Shown: piece by piece, positions 1 through 5,317 of the stretch
How positions within the stretch are numbered: the stretch's first letter is position 1
Layout of the letters: the number at the start of each line of letters is the position of its first letter
Source: Gemmatimonadota bacterium
GTDB lineage: Bacteria > Gemmatimonadota > Gemmatimonadetes > Longimicrobiales > UBA6960
Reading direction: 5' to 3'
NCBI GenBank assembly: GCA_019347995.1
Contig: JAHWKH010000158.1
Coordinates: forward strand, 1-6,330
Length of the DNA: 6,330 bases
Notes under the pieces: model-generated
What the model saw: only the letters and a program-made list of their open reading frames with translations
Database searches by the model: none
What the model was told of the DNA's origin: nothing
Position numbers and translations under genes: made by a program

Positions 1-147
1 CAGGACGACGAGGACATCGACGTCGGAGTCCGGTCGCGCATCACCGCGGGCCCGAGAGCCATAGAGCCAGACCGCACGCACCTCGTCCGGGCAGCGCGCC
101 CGCAGGGTTTGCACGAGGTGGTTCAGACCGGCGGCGACAGTGATCAT
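1..147 (-). CDS. Nucleotidyltransferase-domain protein (MNT/MntA-like), N-terminal part, runs off left edge
   Basis: Reading the minus strand from an ATG at 147-145 gives 49 codons open to base 1 with no stop. Residues 28-35 read LYGSRARG and residues 41-49 read SDVDVLVVL. Together they form the GS-x-ARG-x(5)-SDxD signature of the DNA polymerase beta-like nucleotidyltransferase fold, where Ser31 would contact the nucleotide triphosphate and Asp42/Asp44 would bind the metal. Small proteins with this N-terminus are often MntA-type antitoxins that AMPylate a HEPN (HepT) toxin, but stand-alone nucleotidyltransferases look the same at this length. Any HepT partner would lie to the left of the window. 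In-frame ATGs also occur at 156 and 177. The 147 start is preferred because GAGG lies 9 nt upstream of it. Hand-counted GC is about 69%, lower than the roughly 77% of the ALDH gene, which suits a mobile accessory gene. The gene is divergent from everything else in the window. Confidence 0.82.
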   Translation of the reverse strand, partial: MITVAAGLNHLVQTLRARCPDEVRAVWLYGSRARGDARPDSDVDVLVVL

Positions 148-218
148 CTCGCCCATCCTCGCCACGCACGACCGCATCGTCGAGGGGATGGCCCGGCCGC
201 GCGACCACCATCGACCAG

Positions 219-737
219 GTGTCGCGGGCAATGGACGGGAGCCGGGTGCACCGAGGATCTGCCGGACGCGACGGCGCCGGCCTGGTCGTGCGCGTGGCCC
301 TTCCTCCGGCGGAGGCGACCGACGTGCTGCGGATCGCCAGGGCGCTGGGGCGCGTGAGGGGAGGGCGCGACGAGCTCGAGCGGGTGGCACTGCGCTCGTG
401 TCTGCACGTCACGAGCGGGGTCCTGCGCGTCGCGGTACCGAACGTGCGCACCGACACCGGGTGGGACGAGGACTGGGCCCAGCGACTCGCGGACCTGCGC
501 CGCACGCTGGAGGTCCGGGGCGGCAGCCTGGTCGTGTCCAGGGCCCCCCGCCAGGTCGTCGCCCGGGTGAGCGCATGGGGCGACGCTGGACCGGCGGCCC
601 GGCTCATGCGGGAGATCAAGGCCCGCTTCGACCCCGGCGGCATCCTGTCGCCCGGTCGCTTCGTGATCCCCGACGACGACGGCGGACGCGAAGGCGGCGG
701 TAACGAAGGCGTTCCCTCGACGAACGAGGACATCTGA
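219..737 (+). pseudogene. glcE: GlcE-like FAD-linked oxidase, C-terminal half only (5'-truncated)
   Basis: This 172-codon frame starts at GTG 219 and carries only the substrate-binding/C-terminal half of a glycolate oxidase-type FAD subunit. Homologous-looking sequence begins near residue 23 (LVVRVALPPAEATDVL). It ends with the family's C-terminal signature, LMREIKARFDPGGILSPGRF, at about residues 130-149, followed by a polar tail. The N-terminal PCMH/FAD_binding_4 domain (about 200-230 residues in intact relatives) is absent: the frame is open only back to 144, those codons do not resemble the fold, and a divergent gene occupies the DNA beyond. No convincing ribosome binding site precedes GTG 219 or the ATG at 231. 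The stop codon shares one base with the next start (TGATG), so the operon junction survives although the gene is broken. In the GlcDEF complex the intact subunit passes electrons from 2-hydroxyacid oxidation. Without the FAD domain it should be inactive. GlcE is preferred over GlcD because of the nearby glcF and the short C-terminal half. A chimeric assembly join could also produce this picture. Confidence 0.7.
726..730 (+). promoter_or_regulatory. Ribosome binding site of the aldehyde dehydrogenase gene
   Basis: GAGGA at 726-730 lies 6 nt before ATG 737. It supports the 737 start even though the first ~75 codons encode a low-complexity extension lacking dehydrogenase homology. The site is inside the last codons of the upstream gene, consistent with translational coupling. 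Confidence 0.6.
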
Positions 738-2488
738 TGGAGGAGAGCGTGGAGTCCGAGGAGCAGGGCCGCGCGAGCACGACGGCGCCGGAGCGGCGCC
801 AGCGGGAGGCTCGCCGGGAGCCCGGAACCGCGGGCGGAGCGCCGTTCCGTGAGCGGCCCGACGCGCCGGTGCCCGGCAGCGACGGCCGGGGAGGGCCGCT
901 GGACCTGGACACCAGCGGGGTCGATCCGGAGGCGCGGGGGCGCACGCGGGAGGGTCACCGGGTGCGGCGCGGGGTCCTCGAAGTGCACCGGCCCGCCGAC
1001 GGATCGCTCATCGGGGAGGTCCCGATCTCCCTCCAGGTGGAGGTCCTGGAGGCCGTCGAGCGTGCCCGGTCGGTGCAGATCCACTGGATCGGGCTGGACT
1101 CGGAGCAGCGGATCACGCAGCTGAAGCGCCTCACCGAGCAGGTGGGCGAACGCGCGGACGAGATCGCCGAGGTGGTGCAGGCCGAGACGGGCAAGCCCCT
1201 CGTTGAGGCGGTCACGGAGGTCCTCGTGACGCTGGACCTCCTCAAGTACTACGAGGAGGTGGCGCCGCGCATCATGCGACGCCAGTGGGTGAAGACCAAC
1301 TGGCTCATCGGGAAGTCGGCCTACATCTACCGCGAGCCCTTCGGCGTCATCGGCGCCATCACGCCGTGGAACTACCCCCTCATCCTCGCCATGGACGCCG
1401 TGGCGGCGGCCCTGTTCGCCGGCAACGCGGTGGTGGTCAAGCCGTCGGAGTACACGCCCTTCACGGCCCTCAAGGTGAAGGAGCTGTGCCGGGACGCGGG
1501 CCTGCCGGACGGCCTGGTGGAGATCGTGCCCGGCGACGGCCTCACGGGCGAGGCCCTGGTGGGCTCGGGCGTGGACAAGGTGGTGTTCACGGGGAGCTCC
1601 AAGACCGGGCGCCAGGTGATGGCCAAGGCGGCGGAGACGCTCACCCCCGTGGCGCTGGAGCTGGGCGGGAAGGACCCGGCGGTGGTGCTGGACGACGCGG
1701 ACCTGGACCGGGCGGCGCGCGGCGTGGTCTTCGGGGCCTTCTTCAACGCCGGGCAGACGTGCCTCTCCACGGAGCGCGCCTACGTCGCGGACGCCATCTA
1801 CGACGAGTTCGTGGAGCGGGTGACCGAGCTGGCGGGCGAGCTGAGGGCGGGTAGCGAGGGGGAGTACGACGTGGGGCCCATGATCACGTCGCGCCAGCTC
1901 ACCCTGGTGGAGGAGCAGATCGAGGACGCGCTCCTGCGCGGCGCCCGGCTCACCACCGGAGGCGAGCGCCTCGAGCCGGGCTCCAACGTCTTCCGGCCCA
2001 CCGTGCTGGTGGACGTCGACGCGTCCATGCGCGTGCTCTGGGAGGAGACGTTCGGGCCCGTGCTCCCCATCGTGCGTGTGGCGAACGACGAAGAGGCGGT
2101 GCGCATGGTGAACGTGAGCCCCTACGGCCTCTTCGCCAGCGTCTGGACCGAGGACCGGGAGCGGGGCGAGCGCGTGGGCGAGCGGCTGCGAGCCGGCGGG
2201 ATCTCCATCAACGACACGCTGTCCCATTACGCCGTGCCGGGACTTCCCATGGGGGGCGTGGGGGAGAGCGGCTTCGGACGCCGCCGGGGCGTGGCGGGAC
2301 TGGAGGAGATGTCGCGGGCCCGTACGGTGCTCATCCACCGCACCGGGCTCGGCCGGGAGCTGTGGTGGTTCCCCTACACGAAGAAGGGCATGCGCCTGGT
2401 GCGGGCGCTGATCCAGTACAGGCAGTCCTCGGGGCTGGCCCGCGTCTGGGCCGGCATTCGCGGGTTCTTCCGCCGTCGGGCGCGGTGA
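737..2488 (+). CDS. NAD(P)+-dependent aldehyde dehydrogenase with N- and C-terminal extensions
   Basis: This 583-residue member of the aldehyde dehydrogenase superfamily would oxidise an aldehyde to its acid with NAD(P)+. All core residues are visible: Asn212 in TPWNYP (oxyanion hole), Lys235 in VVKPSEYTP (cofactor binding), the nucleotide-loop motif FTGSSKTGR from about 284, general base Glu308 in LELGGKDP, and nucleophile Cys342 in GQTCLS. The Glu-Cys spacing of 34 matches the classical enzymes. EETFGPVLPI and the C-terminal GVGESGFGR segment are also present. Core homology starts near residue 74. Residues 1-75 are charged, Gly/Pro/Arg-rich and probably disordered. The last ~45 residues (from ELWWFPYTKK) are aromatic and strongly basic, ending FFRRRAR, and could form a peripheral membrane anchor. 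The gene overlaps its upstream neighbour by one base and glcF by four (GTGA). Its place between glcE-like and glcF genes suggests it supplies a 2-hydroxyacid (for example glycolate or lactate) to that oxidase. The substrate cannot be read from the sequence. Confidence 0.93.
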   Translation: MEESVESEEQGRASTTAPERRQREARREPGTAGGAPFRERPDAPVPGSDGRGGPLDLDTSGVDPEARGRTREGHRVRRGVLEVHRPADGSLIGEVPISLQVEVLEAVERARSVQIHWIGLDSEQRITQLKRLTEQVGERADEIAEVVQAETGKPLVEAVTEVLVTLDLLKYYEEVAPRIMRRQWVKTNWLIGKSAYIYREPFGVIGAITPWNYPLILAMDAVAAALFAGNAVVVKPSEYTPFTALKVKELCRDAGLPDGLVEIVPGDGLTGEALVGSGVDKVVFTGSSKTGRQVMAKAAETLTPVALELGGKDPAVVLDDADLDRAARGVVFGAFFNAGQTCLSTERAYVADAIYDEFVERVTELAGELRAGSEGEYDVGPMITSRQLTLVEEQIEDALLRGARLTTGGERLEPGSNVFRPTVLVDVDASMRVLWEETFGPVLPIVRVANDEEAVRMVNVSPYGLFASVWTEDRERGERVGERLRAGGISINDTLSHYAVPGLPMGGVGESGFGRRRGVAGLEEMSRARTVLIHRTGLGRELWWFPYTKKGMRLVRALIQYRQSSGLARVWAGIRGFFRRRAR

Positions 2489-4002
2489 ATCCGCCCGAGC
2501 AGGCCACCGCCCCCGAACGCCACGCCGAGGCGCCCGCCGCGCCCGGGAGCGAGGGCCGCGCACCCTCGCCTGCGCCCACCGACCTGGCGTCCGCCCTCGC
2601 GTCCCAGGAGGAGAGGCTCCTCACGTGCGTGCACTGTGGCTTCTGTCTGCCGGCCTGCCCCACCTACACGCGCCTCGGCATGGAGGGCGACTCGCCGCGG
2701 GGACGGCTCCACCTCATGCGGGCCGTGGTGGAGGATCGGCTCGATCCCGCGTCGAATGCCTTCCAGCTCCACATCGACCGCTGCCTGGGATGCCGCGCGT
2801 GTGAGACGGTGTGCCCTTCGGGCGTGGAGTACGGGTCGCTGCTGGAGCGGGCGCGCGAGGAGGCGGCGCGGGCGAAGCGCCCCGGGCTGCTGACGCGCCT
2901 GCTCCTGAGGATCTTCGCCAGCGACCGCGCCACGTCCGTGGCCATGGCCGGCGGGCGACTGATGCGTGCCACCGGTCTGCCCGCCCTGGCGGCGCGCCTC
3001 CTGCCGGACGTGCGTCCTCTCGAAGGCCTGCGGCTCGCCATGGGGATGCTCGCCGCCACGACCCCCTGGAGGCCGTCGCCCAGGGACGAGCGCGCGGGCG
3101 ATGACACCGAGGCCCCGGCCCGGCGGGAGGACCGCCCCCGCCACCGCTCTGCCGCGCGCTCCCCCTCCCTCGCCGGCGGCAGCGACCCGGATGCCGGCGC
3201 CGCGACGGCGCCGGCATCCGCCGCCCGGACCGATCGCGAGGCCGGAGACGAGGCGTTCGCCACCGACCTGGCGCTGCTGCGCGGCTGCGTGCAGGAGGGG
3301 CTTCTCGGCGAAGTGAACCGCGCCACCGAGCGGGTGCTGGGGGCCAACGGCTACCGTATGCACCCCGTGGCGGCGCAGGGCTGCTGCGGCGCCCTCCACG
3401 TCCATGGCGGTGCACTGGAGACCGCCCGGACGCTGGCCAGGCGGAACGTGGACGCCTTCGAGATGTCGGGGGTGGAGCGGATCGTGGTGAACTCCGCCGG
3501 CTGCGGCGCGGTCATGAAGGAGTACGGCGACCTCCTCGCCGACGATCCGCTCTACGCGCTGCGGGCTGCCGGGGTGGCCTCGCGAGTGCGGGACGTGAGC
3601 GAGCTGCTTGCCGCCCGGGGGCCGGTGCCGGGCGGGCCGCTCCCGCTGACCGTCACCTACGACGCGCCGTGCCATCTCCTCCATGGACAGGGCATCGAGA
3701 CGCCACCGCTGGCCGTGCTGGCCGCCATCCCCGAGCTCGAGGTGGTGGCGCTGCGTGGTGCCGACGAGTGCTGCGGCGGGGCCGGGCTCTACGGGATCAC
3801 CCACCCCGACCTCGGCGGACGGATCGGCAGGGACAAGGTGGCGGCGGTGGAGGAGACGGGCGCCAGGGTTGTCGCCACGGGCAACCCCGGCTGTATCATG
3901 CAGATCGGAGCCGGCCTCCGCATGACCGGCTCGGGCTGCCGCGCGATGCACCCCGTGGAGCTCCTGGACGAGAGCTACCGCAGGGCGGGCCGCTACCGGT
4001 AG
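2485..4002 (+). CDS. glcF: GlcF-like glycolate/2-hydroxyacid oxidase iron-sulfur subunit (two [4Fe-4S], two CCG domains)
   Basis: This 505-residue electron-transfer subunit resembles GlcF of the GlcDEF 2-hydroxyacid oxidase. Two ferredoxin motifs are complete: CVHCGFCLPACP (Cys48, 51, 54, 58) and CLGCRACETVCP (Cys100, 103, 106, 110). Two CCG domains follow: Cys268, Cys300-301 and Cys340; then Cys396, Cys429-430 and Cys470 (in NPGCIMQ, a usual GlcF form). The start is placed at GTG 2485, overlapping the dehydrogenase stop as GTGA. An upstream in-frame ATG at 2362 would add 41 residues that are only the shifted frame of the previous gene. Shine-Dalgarno pairing is weak, so initiation probably depends on coupling. 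The protein is about 100 residues longer than E. coli GlcF (407). The excess is an Ala/Pro-rich N-terminus of about 45 residues and a polar, low-complexity linker (residues ~193-256) between the ferredoxin and CCG parts. Its partner FAD subunits are not intact in the window. Related Fe-S subunits (GlpC, LutA) share these domains, but the two-ferredoxin, two-CCG layout and NPGC motif favour GlcF. Confidence 0.9.
   Translation: MNPPEQATAPERHAEAPAAPGSEGRAPSPAPTDLASALASQEERLLTCVHCGFCLPACPTYTRLGMEGDSPRGRLHLMRAVVEDRLDPASNAFQLHIDRCLGCRACETVCPSGVEYGSLLERAREEAARAKRPGLLTRLLLRIFASDRATSVAMAGGRLMRATGLPALAARLLPDVRPLEGLRLAMGMLAATTPWRPSPRDERAGDDTEAPARREDRPRHRSAARSPSLAGGSDPDAGAATAPASAARTDREAGDEAFATDLALLRGCVQEGLLGEVNRATERVLGANGYRMHPVAAQGCCGALHVHGGALETARTLARRNVDAFEMSGVERIVVNSAGCGAVMKEYGDLLADDPLYALRAAGVASRVRDVSELLAARGPVPGGPLPLTVTYDAPCHLLHGQGIETPPLAVLAAIPELEVVALRGADECCGGAGLYGITHPDLGGRIGRDKVAAVEETGARVVATGNPGCIMQIGAGLRMTGSGCRAMHPVELLDESYRRAGRYR
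3188..3220. repeat. Perfect 15-bp inverted repeat with 3-nt loop inside glcF
   Basis: The left arm cggatgccggcgccg (3188-3202) and right arm cggcgccggcatccg (3206-3220) are exact reverse complements separated by CGA. The element lies in the low-complexity linker of the GlcF-like protein (about residues 235-246, PDAGAATAPASA). No T-tract follows, so it is not a standard intrinsic terminator. It could form a very stable RNA hairpin, or be a REP-like or protein-binding palindrome carried within coding sequence. Confidence 0.85.
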
Positions 4003-4068
4003 CATCCCTCGCCCCTCGGCGGGGCCATCGACGTCACGCGACGCGTCCACACTCGCCAGGAGTGATCC
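4003..4068 (+). other. 66-bp intergenic gap between glcF and the M20 peptidase gene
   Basis: This is the longest intergenic gap on the plus strand. A small inverted repeat, gcccc (4011-4015) and ggggc (4021-4025) around a 5-nt loop, follows the glcF stop but has no T-run, so it is at best a weak transcript-end or processing hairpin. No convincing -35/-10 pair is visible. AGGAG at 4058-4062 is the ribosome binding site of the next gene. The gap may separate two transcription units or be an ordinary spacer within one operon. Confidence 0.45.
4058..4062 (+). promoter_or_regulatory. Ribosome binding site of the M20 peptidase gene
   Basis: AGGAG lies 6 nt before ATG 4069. It is a canonical site and fixes that start. 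Unlike its neighbours, this gene does not overlap the one before it and has its own strong initiation signal. Confidence 0.75.
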
Positions 4069-5268
4069 ATGCCGGAAGCGCCCCTGGGCGCCGGCCCCGG
4101 TGCGCGCCGGGTCCACGACAATGGGCCGCCCATCCTCGAGGCCGTCCGCGACGGGCGCGACGCCATGCTCGCGTTCCTGGTCGACCTGGCCAGCCTCGAG
4201 TCCCCCACCGACGATCCGGCCCGGCAGCGGCCCGTGCAGGACATGCTCGCGGCGGCGTTCGAGGAGCTGGGAGGGCGTGTGAGGCGACTGCCGGGCCGCG
4301 ACACGGGTGGGCACCTGTTCATCCGCTTTCCAGGGGATCACGGCTCGGCGCCCCAGCTCCTCGTCGGCCACACCGACACCGTCTGGCCCGTGGGCACGCT
4401 CCGGGAGATGCCGGTGCGCGTGGAGGACGGGGTGGTGCACGGCCCGGGCGTCTTCGACATGAAGGCCGGCCTGACCCAGATGGTCTTCGCGCTGAGGGCG
4501 CTCCGGGAGCTGGGACTGCGGCCGCCGGTGCCTCCCGTGGTGCTGGTGAACTCCGACGAGGAGCTCGGGAGCTTCGAGTCGCGCCGCTGGGTGGCGCGTC
4601 TGGCGCGGGTGGCCTGCCGCGCCTTCGTCCTGGAGCCCGCACTGGGGCCGGACGGAAGGCTCAAGACCAGGAGGAAGGGCGTGGGCCGCTACGAGATCAC
4701 CGTCCGCGGGAAGGCCGCCCACGCCGGTCTCGACCCCGACGCGGGCGCCTCGGCCGTGCTCGGGATGGCCCACGTCATCCAGGCCCTGCACGCCCTGAGC
4801 GACCGGGGCCGCGGCATATCCGTGAACGTGGGGGTCGTCGAGGGCGGCACGCGTCCCAACGTCGTCGCCGCCGAGGCCGTCGCGCGGGTCGACGTACGGG
4901 TGACCAGCCGGGCGGACGGGGATCGCCTCGACCGGCTCCTCAGGGATCTCTCCTCGCCCGTGGAAGGGACGCGCGTCGAGGTGGAAGGCGGCATGGAGAT
5001 ACCGCCCCTGGAGGCGACGCCACGGAATCGGCGCCTGTGGGAGGCGGCGCGGGAGGCCGGCTCGGGGCTCGGGCTGGCTCTCGAGGAGGCCGCGGCGGGC
5101 GGAGCCTCGGACGGCAATACCACCAGCCTCCACACCGCCACCCTCGACGGCCTCGGCGCTCCGGGTGACGGCGCCCACGCGCGCCACGAGCACGTTCACG
5201 TGGACGGGCTGGTGGAGCGCTGCGCGCTGCTGGCCCGGCTCCTCCTCCTGCCGCGGGAGGGAGCATGA
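4069..5268 (+). CDS. M20 family zinc metallopeptidase, carboxypeptidase G2-like (candidate N-acyl-L-amino acid hydrolase)
   Basis: This 399-residue cytoplasmic co-catalytic metallopeptidase has no signal peptide. The motifs match carboxypeptidase G2 (CPG2) in order and spacing: His101 (zinc ligand) and Asp103 in GHTDTVWPVG, bridging Asp130 in GVFDMKAGL, catalytic Glu164 and zinc ligand Glu165 in SDEELGSF, zinc ligand Glu189 in LEPAL, and C-terminal zinc ligand His370 in DGAHARHEH. The spacings 101-130-164/165-189 equal those of CPG2 (112-141-175/176-200). The lid/dimerisation domain spans about residues 195-305 and contains His218 (KAAHAG), the counterpart of the CPG2 lid histidine. The family hydrolyses C-terminal or N-acylated amino acids, including N-acylglutamates, N-acetyl- and N-succinyl-amino acids. 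The coupled GNAT gene just downstream makes a desuccinylase or deacylase role in D- to L-amino acid conversion attractive, though dipeptidase or folate-type glutamate carboxypeptidase activity is not excluded. The stop codon lies within ATGA at 5265-5268, which starts a possible micro-ORF. Confidence 0.92.
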   Translation: MPEAPLGAGPGARRVHDNGPPILEAVRDGRDAMLAFLVDLASLESPTDDPARQRPVQDMLAAAFEELGGRVRRLPGRDTGGHLFIRFPGDHGSAPQLLVGHTDTVWPVGTLREMPVRVEDGVVHGPGVFDMKAGLTQMVFALRALRELGLRPPVPPVVLVNSDEELGSFESRRWVARLARVACRAFVLEPALGPDGRLKTRRKGVGRYEITVRGKAAHAGLDPDAGASAVLGMAHVIQALHALSDRGRGISVNVGVVEGGTRPNVVAAEAVARVDVRVTSRADGDRLDRLLRDLSSPVEGTRVEVEGGMEIPPLEATPRNRRLWEAAREAGSGLGLALEEAAAGGASDGNTTSLHTATLDGLGAPGDGAHARHEHVHVDGLVERCALLARLLLLPREGA

Positions 5269-5317
5269 AGAGGGCCCCGGCAGGCCCCGGCCTCACGCTG
5301 ACCGAGGGAGCATGAAG
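5257..5317 (+). repeat. 14-nt direct repeat duplicating an RBS/start module (5257-5270 and 5304-5317)
   Basis: The exact sequence gagggagcatgaag occurs at 5257-5270 and again 47 bp later at 5304-5317. Each copy contains a GAGGGAG ribosome-binding stretch, an ATG, and a TGA overlapping it as ATGA. In the first copy the TGA ends the M20 gene. In the second the ATG starts the GNAT gene. Between the copies, ggccccggc is also repeated at 5273-5281 and 5283-5291 (10-nt period). This looks like a small local duplication at the gene junction. Confidence 0.85.
5265..5315 (+). CDS. Possible 16-residue micro-ORF bridging the M20 and GNAT genes
   Basis: ATG 5265 follows a GAGGGAG site and overlaps the M20 stop (ATGA). 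The frame reads MKRAPAGPGLTLTEGA and stops at TGA 5313-5315, which itself overlaps the GNAT start (ATGA). A ribosome could therefore pass by two successive stop/start overlaps from the peptidase to the acyltransferase. The peptide matches no known family and most likely serves, if translated at all, as a coupling spacer. It may simply be a by-product of the 14-nt start-module duplication. Confidence 0.3.
   Translation: MKRAPAGPGLTLTEGA

Noticed and set aside
2362..2484. Upstream in-frame start for glcF at ATG 2362
   Set aside because: The added 41 residues only re-read the dehydrogenase gene in another frame and show no Fe-S protein homology. GTG 2485 in a GTGA overlap is the more economical start.
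41..2563. 840-codon open frame on the minus strand
   Set aside because: It lies antisense to the aldehyde dehydrogenase and glcE fragment, both with clear family motifs. Its product is Arg/His/Pro-rich with no recognisable domain, the usual antisense shadow in very GC-rich DNA.
270..3214. 11-mer gacggcgccgg found three times (270-280, 781-791, 3204-3214) as a dispersed regulatory motif
   Set aside because: It contains the palindrome GGCGCC and uses favoured GC-rich codons. The copies lie inside coding sequence in unrelated contexts, so composition bias is enough explanation.
3502..3894. GlcF CCG domains lacking the final CxxC pair (single Cys340 and Cys470)
   Set aside because: GlcF-type proteins commonly end these domains with a single cysteine in AGC or NPGC contexts, so this is not a lesion.
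4011..4025. Intrinsic terminator after glcF
   Set aside because: The stem is only 5 bp and is not followed by a T-run, so it cannot be called a terminator with confidence.
3669..5168. 499-codon plus-strand frame covering the end of glcF and most of the M20 gene
   Set aside because: The product is Arg/Gly/Pro-rich without domains and runs out of frame with two genes whose catalytic residues are intact.
2374..5199. 941-codon open frame on the minus strand
   Set aside because: It is antisense to glcF and the M20 gene, has biased composition and no motifs, and arises because stop codons are rare in the complementary frame of GC-rich genes.
5165..5311. Upstream in-frame start for the GNAT gene at ATG 5165
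   Set aside because: The 49 extra residues overlap the end of the M20 gene, including its zinc-ligand His370 region, and are low-complexity. ATG 5312 has a good ribosome binding site and begins exactly at the GNAT fold.
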